Below are positions 22,701-34,045 of a DNA stretch of 64,000 nucleotides, in pieces (within the stretch, counting starts at the first letter, position 1; every line of letters begins with the position of its first letter). The stretch covers positions 4,641,501 through 4,705,500 of the forward strand of contig NC_064043.1 of NCBI RefSeq assembly GCF_932526225.1, in the 5' to 3' direction. The notes beneath the pieces were generated by a model. The model ran no database searches. It was given only the letters and a program-made list of their open reading frames with translations, and had not been told where the DNA came from. The translations under genes and the position numbers were made by a program. The stretch is from Nematostella vectensis (taxonomy: Eukaryota; Cnidaria; Anthozoa; Actiniaria; Edwardsiidae).

Positions 22701-25700
22701 TTGAGATAATGTCTTATATTTAACGGTAAACTTGGGAGATTGGAATACTTGGAGTCTACTCCGATTGAAAAATACTCCAGCTGTAGATGGGACCTCCATA
22801 AATTGACTCGCTCGGATTTTCGGAAAGTGTTCATTACTTAGAGGTTCGACATGTAGTATGCTCAAACTGTACTGCCACACTCTTCTGTGCTCATCAGACA
22901 CTCACCTCTAGTATAATGAGGCGGCCACGGAAGATTCTGAGGAAGTGTTCCGGCTCCTTGTACTGCACTACTCTCACCTGTCACAGATCGCAAAACGAGT
23001 GTTAATGAATAGTAAAGCGGAGCATAGAAGATGAATAGACGAGGCGAGTCAGAACTTTGTGATTTAACAGTTTAGCAAGTCTTCACGTGTTAAAATCACC
23101 GAAGGGGTCATCAACTGATTAGTAGCCATAGGTATTAAAGTTTCATTATATCGCCGGCTTGAATAGAGTCTACGACCGAAACAATGGATCGCGAGCGATA
23201 GGTGTGTATTCTTGCGTTACCTGCGTGCGTTAGGTGTGTATTCTTGCGTTACCTGCGTGAGATAGGCGCGTATTCTTGCGTTATCTGCGTGCGATAGGGG
23301 TGTATTCTTGCGTTACCTGCGTGCGACAGGTGTGTAATCTTGCGTTACCTGCGTGCGATAGGTGTGTATTCTTGCGTTACCTGCGTGCGATAGGCGTGTA
23401 TTCTTGCGTTACGTGTACGTGCGATAGGCGTGTATTCTTGCGTTACGTGTACGTGCGATAAGCGTGTATTCTTGCGTTACGTGCGTGCGATAGGCGTATT
23501 TATTTTTGCGTTACGTGCGTGCGATAGGCGTGTATTCTTGCGTTACATGCGTGCGATAGGCGTGTATTCTTGCGTTACCTGCGTGCGATAGGCGTGTATT
23601 CTTGCGTTACGTTCGTGCGATGGGCGTGTATTCTTGCATTTTACCTGCGTGGCTATACCACCCATCTTCTTGTCTATCTGGTCGGCAAGCATGGCGGAGG
23701 CCGCCTTCTCATCCGTGCTGCTCTGAACACCCTGATAAACATTGCAGGGGTGAAAAAGTGAGCGAAATGTAAAAAAGTATGCATGCCAATGACTCAATGA
23801 CAATGGCCCGTCATCATTAAATTCGCCATCTAACGTCACCATCATCGTCACCATCATCGTCATTGCCACCATTGTCATATTCCAATATCATCGGCGGCAA
23901 ACATTTTTTTGTCATGAACAACTCTTTTATCATCATAATCATTATCATCATCAACAATAACACATCTATCAAGAACAACATAAATTTCTATCATATTGTC
24001 AGCAACATCATCATAGCCATAATAGTTACCATCGTCATATCACCATTGTCATACCACCATCGTCATACCACCATCGTCATATCACCATCGTCATATCACC
24101 ATCTTCATACCACCATCGTCATATCACCATCGTCATATCACCATCGCCATATCACCATCGTCATATCACCATCGTCATATCACCATCGCCATATCACCAT
24201 CGATATATCACCATCGTCATATCACCATCGTCATATGACCATCGTCATATCACCATCGTCATACCACCATCGTCATATCACCATCGCCATATCACCATCA
24301 TCATATCGCCATACCATCATCGTCATATTACCATCGTCATATCACCATCGTCATATCACCATCGTCATATCACCACCGTCATATCACCATCGATATATCA
24401 CCATCGTCATATCACCAATATCAGCATTCATAGCAATCATTATCATCCTACCTGCCAGAAATAGATGATGACGCTTTCTCTCATGTTGACCTTATATGTA
24501 TACATGATGACATAGCAGTCGCCACTAAAAAATAGACCGTGCAACTCCAGGGGAACTAGTACAAGGTCATGGTCCTCTACACGCCATATCTACAACATAA
24601 TGCACAGCAGTTTCGATAGATGACTGAGTGGTTTCTGTGCATCCATGGTTCTCATTCCAAAAGGTGTAAAATTTTGGCGGCCAAAAGAGTACTTGGAGCC
24701 AAGCACGTAGCCACCCGTGGCTACGTGCTTGGCTCCAGAAGAATGCCTTGATTTACGACCAAGTGAATATAAACCGTAAATATCGATATTATTTTTTAAG
24801 CAAGTCCTATTTTACCTTTGCCACTCCACTCCCGTCATCTGCAAGAATCTGTTTCTTGGGTTCTGGCTTTTTTCTGTCGTGAAGCGAAGTGGCATCAAAC
24901 TTGTCATAACTTTGTTTAGCTGAAGAGAAATAAAGAAAAAAAAAACTGTGTTCTTGAGCTGTCGACCCGATGAAGTGCAGTTACATGTGACAAACCACTC
25001 CACTAGTTGCAGCGCTACACTCGCCCTAATGCAAGACCTTCGTTCACTGAATAGATTATTGACCTGAATAGATTAATGACCTGCCTTAATAAATCCCCCC
25101 CCCACCAGCCGCAGAACTTACCGCTATTAACCTTAGAGAACCCCAGATTTACGAGGCCACAAATTCTCACTTGCATACCAACATATCTCTTTGATATTCG
25201 ACTAATAGGATAATTGATCCAGACTAAAATTAAGCAACATAACCCAGAAAGGGACTGTCTATTTAAATTTATACTATGTCACTTTTATACAGTGATTTGT
25301 CAACTTTTTTTAAGGCCCTGGCTAATCAGACCACCTTTTTAAATGTCTTACCAGCATTTCTTTTGAAGGCCCTGGCTAATCGAACCACCGTTTTACATGT
25401 CTTACCAACATAACTTTTGAAGGCCCTGGCTAATCGGACCACCGTTTTACATGTCTTACCAACATAACTTTTGAAGGCCCTGGCTAATCGGACCACCCTT
25501 TTACATGTCTTACCAACATAACTTTTGAAGGCCCTGGCTAATCGGACCACCTTTTTACATGTCTTACCAATTTTACTTTTGAAGGCCCTGCCTAATCCGA
25601 CCTGAGAGTCGGCGTCGGTCCAGCCCGAGAAAAACTGCTTGAATATGGGCGTTTCCCCGCCCTCCACAACACGGGTCACCTGTGTCCAGTTCGGATAGCC

Positions 25701-28700
25701 CTTTTTCTCGATAAAATCCTGTGGCAAAAAATCACCTTAGTTAATACTTGAAGACAAGAGGGCGCGCGCAACAAAGCAATCCTTTTTTCGCCGTTTTATG
25801 TGAATAACATCAGTCAACCGGTGATTGATGATGCAAATGTTACATATCCGATATACAAGAAAAAATATCTGGTATGTGTTAAAAAACACTGCAGAATTGT
25901 CATCAACTCATAATGGGTAGATAAAATCCATCAAAAACTCATTGGGAACGCATTAGTGTAGAGTTAAAAGGTCAGAACCTTTTGTAAGTTCCCTTCACAA
26001 CATGGTACTGTTCATAAAAAAAACCGTCGTTGGTCTCTTCATCTTGCTACTAGCACAAGAGGCGGCGAAAATAGTCACAACAATACAAATGTAACGAGGG
26101 GAGTATTGAGCGATAGGTACGGAGCCCTAGGCGCCTAATCGTTAATTAACTCGCTCTCTTTCAACAAGAGACCTCGAATAGCGCTTGGCCCTCAAGCTTG
26201 GCGGCCTACTTACTATTCCATTTTTCATGGCGGCACTTTTCTCGTTTTTGGTGCAGCCTTTACCGACCCACACGAACACTCCGCTGCTTCCGCAGTCCAG
26301 AATGAAGCAATCCTGAAAACGCAGCACAAAAATAAGATATGTGTCTTGCTTGCGTGTGTCGGCTTATTAGAATGCTTGACATGTTAACAAGGCGAGGATG
26401 TGAAGAGTACATAGTCACTGGGTTGTTGGATACGCAAGTAGACTTATGTGTGTAAATATGGGCCCAATAACCTCCCGCAACATAGACAGACGTGTACAGT
26501 CGATTGAGAAAAGGTTGTCGTCAACCGGATTTGCGACTACGCGACAAGTCCGCATGTAAGCATGGGTAAAACCACTAAAGTGCCTAGCTGCATATATAAG
26601 CCAACGCGTGTACTGAAGTTTAGCGTTGGCTAATAGATACAGCTAGGCGCTTCAGTGGTTTGTACCCACGCTTACACGCGGGCTTGTCGCGTAGTCGCGA
26701 GGCCGGTTGACTACAACGCTTTTGTCAATCGACTGTATACAAAAAGGAGGTAGCCCTAACGTGACGTTGGCGTCACGGTGTCACGTATGCCGGATTGCGT
26801 GACATAGTAAATGGCTTATGTGTGTAAATATGAACCCACCACCGCCCGCAACATAGACGGACGTGTATACAGGAGGTAGCCCTTACGTGATGTTGGCGTC
26901 ACGGTGTCACGTATTAACGGATTGCGTGACATAGTAAATTACTCACGTTTGTGTCCAGGTTACTTTTCTTTAGCGGCTTTGCTTCGATTTCTCTCATTTC
27001 TAGTTCCCCTGATGCGTCAGACACTCTGAAGGTAAACCATGGAGTCATTTTAATAGCGATTAATTAAGTGTGCCTTCATGGTGACACATGTGTACATTGA
27101 AAAAATGCTTAATGGAAATATGGTATAATAAGTAATCGACGAGATTTAAAGGGAAGTCGTTTCTCAAATCGTGTAAAGTATTGTAAGCATTTTGAAGCTA
27201 GTGAACTACTTATAGAGTGTTCAAGTATTTGTAAGACTGGCTAAAGTGAACGTACTGGTAGAGAGTGACGATGTTTATAGAGTGTTCAAGTATTTGTAAG
27301 ACTGGCTAAAGTGAACGTACTGGTAGAGAGTGACGATGTTTATAGAGTGTTCAAGTATTTGTAAGACTGGCTAAAGTGAACGTACTGGTAGAGAGTGACG
27401 ATGTTTATAGAGTGTTCAAGTATATGTGAGACTGGCTAAAGTGAACGTACTGGTAGAGAGTGACGATGTTTATAGAGTGTTTAAGTATTTGTGAGACTGG
27501 CTAAAGTGACCGTACGGGTAAAGAGTGACGATGTTTATAGAGTGTTCAAGTATTTGTAAGACTGGCTAAAGTGAACGTACTGGTAGAGAGTGACGATGTT
27601 TATAGAGTGTTCAAGTATTTGTAAGACTGGCTAAAGTGAACTACCTGGTGTTATTTGACGATGTTTATAGAGTGTTCAAGTAAATGTGAGACTGGCTAAA
27701 GTGAACGTACTGGTAAAGAGTGACGATGTTTATAGAGTGTTCAAGTATTTGTGAGACTGGCTAAAGTGACCGTACGGGTAAAGAGTGACGATGTTTATAG
27801 AGTGTTCAAGTATTTGTAAGACTGGCTAAAGTGAACGTACTGGTAAAGAGTGACGATGTTTATAGAGTGTTCAAGTATTTGTAAGACTGGCTAAAGTGAA
27901 CTACCTGGTGTTATTTGACGATGTTTATAGAGTGTTCAAGTATATGTGAGACTGGCTAAAGTGAACGTACTGGTAGAGAGTGACGATGTTTATAGAGTAT
28001 TTAAGTATTTGTGAGACTGGCTAAAGTGAACGTACTGGTAGAGAGTGACGATGTTTATAGAGTGTTCAAGTATTTGTGAGACTGGCTAAAGTGAACGTAC
28101 TGGTAGAGAGTGACGATGTTTATAGAGTGTTCAAGTATTTGTAAGACTGGCTAAAGTGAACTACCTGGTGTTATTTGACGATGTTTATAGAGTGTTCAAG
28201 TATTTGCGAGACTGGCTAAAGTGAACGTACTGGTAGAGAGTGACGATGTTTATAGAGTGTTCAAGTATTTGCGAGACTGGCTAAAGTGAACGTACTGGTA
28301 GAGAGTGACGATGTTTATAGAGTGTTCAAGTATTTGTAAGACTGGCTCAAGTGAACGTACTGGTAGAGAGTGACGATGTTTATAGAGTGTTCAAGTATTT
28401 GTGAGACTGGCTAAAGTGAACGTACTGGTAGAGAGTGACGATGTTTATAGAGTGTTCAAGTATTTGTAAGACTGGCTCAAGTGAACGTACTGGTAAAGAG
28501 TGACGATGTTTATAGAGCGTTCAAGTATTTGTAAGACTGGCTAAAGTGAACGTACTGGTAGAGAGTGACGATGTTTATAGAGTGTTCAAGTATTTGTAAG
28601 ACTGGCTAAAGTGAACTACCTGGTGTTATTTGACGATGTTTATAGAGTGTTCAAGTATATGTGAGACTGGCTAAAGTGAACGTACTGGTAGAGAGTGACG

Positions 28701-31700
28701 ATGTTTATAGAGTATTTAAGTATTTGTGAGACTGGCTAAAGTGAACGTACTGGTAGAGAGTGACGATGTTTATAGAGTGTTCAAGTATTTGTGAGACTGG
28801 CTAAAGTGAACGTACTGGTAGAGAGTGACGATGTTTATAGAGTGTTCAAGTATTTGTAAGACTGGCTCAAGTGAACGTACTGGTAGAGAGTGACGATGTT
28901 TATAGAGTGTTCAAGTATTTGTAAGACTGGCTCAAGTGAACGTACTGGTAGAGAGTGACGATGTTTATAGAGTGTTCAAGTATTTGTAAGACTGGCTCAA
29001 GTGAACGTACTGGTAGAGAGTGACGATGTTTATAGAGTGTTTAAGTATTTGTGAGACTGGCTCAAGTGAACGTACTGGTAGAGAGTGACGATGTTTATAG
29101 AGTGTTTAAGTATTTGTAAGACTGGCTAAAGTGAACGTACTGGTAAAGAGTGACGATGTTTATAGAGTGTTTAAGTATTTGTAAGACTGGCTAAAGTGAA
29201 CGTACTGGTAAAGAGTGACGATGTTTATAGAGTGTTCAAGTATTTGTAAGACTGGCTAAAGTGAACGTACTGGTAAAGAGTGACGATGTTTATAGAGTGT
29301 TCAAGTATTTGTAAGACTGGCTAAAGTGAACGTACTGGTAAAGAGTGACGATGTTTATAGAGTGTTTAAGTATTTGTAAGACTGGCTAAAGTGAACGTAC
29401 TGGTAAAGAGTGACGATGTTTATAGAGTGTTCAAGTATTTGTAAGACTGGCTAAAGTGAACGTACTGGTAAAGAGTGACGATGTTTATAGAGTGTTCAAG
29501 TATTTGTAAGACTGGCTCAAGTGAACGTACTGGTAGAGAGTGACGGCGCTCTGGCTGGTTTTCTCAAACTCCGCGTCGTCCCCAGAATCTTCAGCGATCT
29601 CACCACGCGATCCAAGCGCGTCGAAAAATTTGCTCTCCAGACCCTTATCTTTACATTCATCTAAATAGAAAACGCGCGATAAATAATATACCAGTCTTCA
29701 CTCTTCTATTTTCCATCTTTTATTATATTGTATTACGTATCGTATTACCCCTTTACAATCATGTAGAAACAAATTACCAAATTTTTACCACATCTTTATT
29801 TCTATTTCCAATTTCTATTTCCCTATTGCGAGTCTCCTGGCTCCAGAGCCAGTAGAACGAATCGCCCGCCCTTTAGCTTGGCTTATGAGTGGCTGAGAGA
29901 TGCTCGATGCTTTAGGCTAACGGTGCGAGTGAGCTAACAGGTATATTAATAGATACATAATACAATAATGCCAACCTATGATATGTACTGGACTAACGGT
30001 GACGATTAAACTAAAGGGTAAATATGATACATAAAAATATTGCTTACCTATGATATGTACTTGTGCGCGGCCTCCTCGCTCCTCGTCTCGTATTCGTTTG
30101 GCAACGTCGATACCCTATGGAGAAATACAACAGATATTCTCATATATGCTTTTAGACCCAGCCTATTTTGCGGTCGCTCTCGGAGAGCCCGGACTACAAA
30201 GCGTGGCTCTCGTGGCTAGAGAAAGAACGCACTGGATTCTCAAGCATGCCAGCTCCCTTCAAATACAGGAACTGTTTCTAGGTTTAATATGAAAGGTACC
30301 AACCTTCATTCGTTCGACTCTGCTACACTGCGAGCCATTCCAACAGTAGATGTTCAGACCATCGTCCAAAATGAACACATCGCCTTTATTTAACGACTTG
30401 TAATGTAACTCGACCTATCAATGGGATTCGAATAAAGATTAGGAGATAAAACGCATGACAAACTACCATTGCTACTGCGCGAGAAGATAGAGGGCTTGGA
30501 CCCTCGAAATATCAAAGAAAGAAGACACCACGATGTATATATTTAACTACAGAAAATCAATATAAGCATATAGAAACTACCTGTTGCACTCTGACGTTAC
30601 GCTTCCCTTTGATATGGAAAAGCCTCTTTTGGTAGACATCTCTTTGAACCTTGCGGAATCCAGACTCCATGCCACCTTCGAGGTATCTAGAAAATGGTTT
30701 TGGTTAAGTGTAGGGGATTCGTACCGAGGCGAGGGGGTATGACATACCATGGACGGATCAAGATTGTTTTCAGAAAGGACAAGTGGGAGGGGGTTGCAGC
30801 GTAAAATCAGACTGTGTGGGGAATCCATTTCTTGTCTGGGAATAGCGGAAAGTCAAAAATACCACTGTGACCAATCAATTCCCTTGCTGTGTGCAGTCAA
30901 ATGGTTTATGACGCGCTATTCCCAAACGAAACAATGATTTTGGACTCGCCGAGGTCGCGCAACAATAATGCTTGGTCTGGCGATCCTTTTTTGCAAATTT
31001 ATCTTTATCGAAAGCGTCTACATAGACCAGAAGACGTAACTACTACACTCTATCTCCCATGAAGACAATTGGTCTTCTTCTCTCTTCTTCTCGATTTAGC
31101 GGTTACACAATATCGAATAAACCAAAAACTGGAATTCGACTCTGCCTAATGTCTCTTTAGGATATTTTCATTGATGACTAGAAGTTACTGATTGGAATAA
31201 TGAAGAAGTGCACCCTATACGCCGTATCAACGATTTCGCTCCCCGCGCCACTCGTTCTCGATTCTAGCAAGAAGCGGAATGGTGCTTCCTTGTTGATTTT
31301 GTGTATAAATAAACGTCTTACTTGATATCTTTAAAGTGGCTGAGGAATTTCCGCGATTCGTGGTCCTGTACCTGTTGCGACAAGGAAGGAGAAATGTCGG
31401 TCTTGAATAAAGTCACTACACATGTCGTTTATACAGTCACGTGATTGTACCTCTCTGTATTGAACTGGTCCTCCCCCAAGATGATCATCGAGTTCAACTG
31501 TCTTGTACGCGCACACACCCGCCTCGTCCTACCATAGAAAATAGATTTAGAACAAAGCTACGAACTCGGCCAAGTGAAGTGCAGGCCGTTCCCTAAGAGG
31601 GGGTGGTCCACTAAATGAGTAAACGAACTTCCTCGCTTAATATCCTGAAGTAGAGAGGGTGTTTTTTTAATTCATGACGTTTTACGTAATCTAAAGCTAG

Positions 31701-34045
31701 AAAAATATGGTCTCTGCTGTGTAAGTCACGAACGCTTCCTACCTGTGAGGTGTCTTTGCCGAGCCAGAAGTGGATATCCCATTCCAGATGAGACTCCACT
31801 AGTCTTGTCTAAATACGAATAAAATATATGGCTCGTTATGCAGTCTTGTGCAGTTGTAAGTTTAAACTGAATAACGAGTACATGCCGACAAAAATGTATG
31901 ACATGAAAGGTAACATAGTTTCTTACCGAGAGACAAATATATGAGTCGCCTGAGTAGAACGTCCCATACGTCTTGGGGTCTTGAGCAACTACTTTCAGTT
32001 TCTAAAAAAAAAAGGATACCATAAACAAATAAAACAAGATATCTCCCGTGTGGAAAATGAGTACAGCTAGCGCGTCGCTTGAAGGGGCTTACACTGACAT
32101 TTGTATATATTATAATTCGGATTTGACAAGTGATGGCAAATAGAACAATGTGGCATTTTATATTTCCGTCTAGAAGATGTTTCATTTAAACTAGAGAAAC
32201 ATGCAGCTGTTGATAAGATATTTATTAATTTAGCCGACCACCCCACCCTCCGCGCAAACTACCGGCTATTACGTTCCTGCTGGAAAAGCTCTTGGCGAAC
32301 ACTTGTAAATTACCGAGCACCTGCTTTTTATTTTCAAGAATCGAGTATATTCTCTTTTTATCCTTTTATTTAGAGATATATATTAGCTTGAATAATGCCA
32401 GGTATTAGATGATAGCCAGGTTTACACGTTGTCTGATTCAGTCGCATTAGTAAAGACTGGTTTCTGAGTCCACCTTTAAGCTTTGAGCGTTTTTTTTCCC
32501 AAAGATGCTAACACAATCCACGAGTATTGACCTAATACTGCGAGCACTTTCCCTCGCCCCACGAAATTGAAATTTAGCGGACAATTAGCGGACCACTATT
32601 GACAAGGGCTCTTATTTGCGCTCGTTTGAATTAGCAAATGCATCACAAATCGTTTGCGCAAGACACCATTTAAAGAGATTCTTACAGCCGCCATTTTGTT
32701 ATCCAATCATTTCCGATATCTTTAATTGAATTTGGCATATAAACTATAAAGGTATGACTCAGCAGAGATCTTTATGGTCTAGAACAATGTAGTATCTCTT
32801 TCCCAATTTTGTCTAGCCACGATACCAAAATAAAAGTGTGTGTGTTCATACGAGTAATAGAGTGACTGATAACATGCCATATCTTATCTGAGTGGGTACT
32901 TTCGCATCACGTGGCCTGTTCCATTGCATCAATTCAAGAATAAAAGGCAAACTGTTGCCCGTAGGCTTCAAAATAAAGTATGTCTGCTGTCTTATTTTTT
33001 TATTACGGGGTGCGCTTTGTCTCTAATGTGGAGTATCGCAATAAAAAATAGTACCGAATATGACGCTGAAGCAATGCCGAAGTCTTTTATAGCGTGTACG
33101 AAAATTACTGTTTGACCGCGTTTTTATTTTTCACGCCATTATGTGGGAGCGCGTTGCAGTGCAAAAAGAAAATACATTTCTCATCACATTTGCGTAGCTA
33201 TGAGGTACGGTTTAGATTCAGTTTTATCGGTATTTTCCAGTCATTGTAGCGCCAAAACAAAGCCAAGCAATTAGCTATGATGATATATCTTAACGGGAGG
33301 GGGATTACTTATGCATTTGCCTTGTAGCCCATCAGCCCATTTTAGTCATGATATACCTTTGTGGGAGACAAAGAGAAAATATTTTTCAAATGCATTGATA
33401 ATAGTGCCTTGCTTATTTTTCATGTTTTTGTCATCTCTATGATAATTGTTTCAAATGCGCGTCTGATCTTGTGAGTGAGTTTCCGACTTCATAGCGTCGC
33501 CCTGGAGACGGGCTCCCGGAAATTGCAAGCCCACTGCAAACTGTTTATATGCCGAAGTAAGACAGTTATGAATGTCTCTTGTTGTTTCTGTGTTATGACA
33601 CACTGTTAGGTCCCCAAACGAAATTAGTCCCTTTTTATTAGGGATATTAATTTAAGGTCTAAATGTACACAAAAAGACAGTCTTGTAAAGGAGCATTTGC
33701 ATTTCAACTTAAAAAGAATCAAATTTATTCTAAGATGTATGCATGGACTTATTGAGTAAGGCTGAAATTACAAAACAGCTTGAAATTACTGCAAAAACGC
33801 TACAAACACGGAGTAGGAAGTGATTTCTATTAAAGGGCTCCTTTAGAAGAAGGCCTCCTTTTTGGCGAAACATTAAGCACGAGCGCTACAAAATTTTACA
33901 GCTAAAATATAATTTGAATACCTAAATGTGTGATATTTTGTGAAATTTTAAATGGCATATCTATCTGTCGGCCACTTACTTCTATTCTCCAAATCTCCAG
34001 GCCAGGCTTCTGTCCTGCTTGCACAAAGGCGTCATCCACAACCAT
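16731..34045 (-). CDS. VIL1: Villin (27 exons, complete)
   Basis: Actin-filament bundling, capping and severing protein of microvilli; 826 aa against 827 in human. Exons in gene order: 34045-33980, 32001-31927, 31808-31743, 31528-31451, 31371-31322, 30686-30581, 30414-30304, 30114-30048, 29660-29531, 27025-26947, 26312-26214, 25718-25568, 24919-24816, 24589-24452, 23731-23645, 22977-22906, 22165-22052, 21643-21560, 21348-21287, 21023-20930, 20389-20297, 20136-20092, 19348-19283, 18586-18461, 18047-17967, 17725-17603, 16844-16731. All phases agree (2481 nt). Six gelsolin repeats are seen, e.g. [42 protein letters not shown] and [16 protein letters not shown]. The headpiece ends [14 protein letters not shown], the F-actin-binding KKEKGLF signature that separates villin or advillin from gelsolin. 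Advillin is the alternative name. Introns carry minisatellites anchored at splice sites. The first ATG has no upstream in-frame exon visible. Confidence 0.95.
18996..19024. repeat. Short hairpin in a villin intron
   Basis: CGTATCCCCATTT is inverted as AAATGGGGATACG with a loop of three bases. It lies in the intron between villin exons 23 and 24. Confidence 0.6.
19403..19564. mobile_element. MITE of the AGGGCCGTAGCAGG family, copy 1
   Basis: It starts AGGGCCGTAGCAGGCCTCGA and ends near CCCCTGCTTCGGCC, imperfect inverted termini. Its interior has a G-tract, CACAGCCACGCCCCTAC, an AT-rich centre and GGGGGGGCACGTGCCCC. It lies in villin intron 23. Confidence 0.7.
19721..19879. mobile_element. MITE of the AGGGCCGTAGCAGG family, copy 2
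   Basis: Termini AGGGCCGTAGCAGG and CCTGCTACGGCCCT are perfect inverted repeats. The interior follows copy 1 block by block (CACAGCCACGCCCATACTG, GGGCACATGCCCCCA). It lies in the intron between villin exons 22 and 23. Confidence 0.8.
20390..20765. repeat. Tandem repeat of about 123 bases (about 3 copies) starting at the exon 21 acceptor of villin
   Basis: The unit includes ACCACAGGGTTCATCAAGAA, AAGTGCAATAATAAGTACTC and AACATACGGGGGAGGATGGG. The copy next to exon 21 includes its acceptor (minus-strand TTATGTGCGCAG, then exon GAAGAAAG). The others carry a degraded version (TTATGTGTATGAAGTAAG). The third copy is deleted internally. Confidence 0.8.
21729..22028. mobile_element. Dispersed repeat, copy B
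   Basis: Matches 15987-16226 over most of its length (TTTTTCTGAATGGTCTAAAA, ATTGAAGCGGAC, GATTGACTGATATG), with a longer centre. It lies in the intron between villin exons 17 and 18. No transposase. Confidence 0.6.
22172..22562. repeat. Minisatellite of about 30 bases (about 13 copies) abutting the exon 17 acceptor of villin
   Basis: The unit starts GGTTCAATGATCAGGTACGC and ends in a G3A5-8 run; lengths vary by one to three bases. In gene sense the unit carries a CCTTTTTTTCCC pyrimidine tract like that of the exon 17 acceptor (CCTTTTTTCTGCCCAG). The array begins right behind it. Confidence 0.9.
23190..23648. repeat. 32-base minisatellite (about 14 copies) built on the exon 15 donor of villin
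   Basis: In gene sense the unit contains GCACGCAGGTAACGCAAGAA. Real exon 15 ends GCCACGCAG followed by GTAAAATGCAAGAATACACG. Each copy therefore carries the last exon bases plus a good 5' splice site. One or two units have four-base indels. Confidence 0.9.
23820..24425. repeat. CACCATCGTCATAT (14-base) minisatellite and ATC-rich tract in villin intron 14
   Basis: About 28 imperfect 14-base units from 24030 to 24415 lie next to a CATCAT-rich stretch. It is open in a plus frame (His/Ser/Ile-rich), which is a repeat artefact. It begins about 27 bases from the exon 14 donor. Confidence 0.9.
24695..24736. repeat. Perfect 20-base-arm palindrome in villin intron 13
   Basis: GGAGCCAAGCACGTAGCCAC (24695-24714) is exactly inverted at 24717-24736 with a two-base loop. 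It can form a very stable hairpin or cruciform in the DNA or the pre-mRNA. Confidence 0.9.
25316..25600. repeat. 54-base tandem repeat (about 5 copies) built on the exon 12 donor of villin
   Basis: In gene sense each unit carries AGGGCCTTCAAAAGTTATGT then TGGTAAGACATG. This is about 30 bases of the exon 12 end plus its 5' splice site. At 18 codons the unit stays in frame with exon 12 and has no stop, so intron retention or use of a later donor would add 18-residue blocks. Confidence 0.92.
26441..26940. repeat. Tandem duplication next to the exon 10 donor of villin, one copy carrying a MITE
   Basis: Copy 2 (about 26813-26938) and copy 1 (about 26443-26812) share TTATGTGTGTAAATATG, CGCAACATAGAC, GGAGGTAGCCCT and GGCGTCACGGTGTCACGTAT. 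Copy 1 is longer by the insertion at 26497-26735. The array ends eight bases from exon 10. Confidence 0.85.
26497..26735. mobile_element. 239-base MITE with long inverted repeats and TA target duplication
   Basis: Ends CAGTCGATTG and CAATCGACTG. Inverted arms of about 95 bases include GACTACGCGACAAG / CTTGTCGCGTAGTC and TGCCTAGCTG / CAGCTAGGCG. TA flanks both sides. The second copy of the host duplication (about 26868) shows the empty site with a single TA, which confirms the boundaries. TA duplication suggests Tc1/mariner-type mobilisation. Confidence 0.9.
27207..29545. repeat. 65-base minisatellite, about 36 copies, built on the exon 9 donor of villin
   Basis: The unit includes GATGTTTATAGAGTGTTCAA and GAACGTACTGGTAGAGAGTG. 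In gene sense each copy reads GTCACTCTCTACCA followed by GTACGTTCAC. That is exactly the last 14 bases of exon 9 and its 5' splice site; the true exon 9 end is the last copy. At least four variant units (ACTACCTGGTGTTATTTGAC) are interspersed and higher-order patterns are visible. Confidence 0.95.
31118..31165. mobile_element. Fragment of the foldback family
   Basis: ATAAACCAAAAACTGGAATT followed by CGACTCTGCCTAATG matches the left arm of the elements at 5484 and 39285. The remainder is missing. It lies in the intron between villin exons 5 and 6. Confidence 0.5.
32002..33979. other. Villin intron 1
   Basis: AT-rich; no repeat array, exon or RNA gene was recognised. It separates the 22-codon first exon from the rest. 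Confidence 0.4.

Noticed and set aside
23863-24468. 201-codon His/Ser/Ile-rich plus-strand ORF
   Set aside because: It is the 14-base minisatellite in villin intron 14 read on the opposite strand; it runs over real villin exon 14.
27207-29545. CRISPR-like array
   Set aside because: Direct 65-base units have no unique spacers; it is a eukaryotic minisatellite in an intron.
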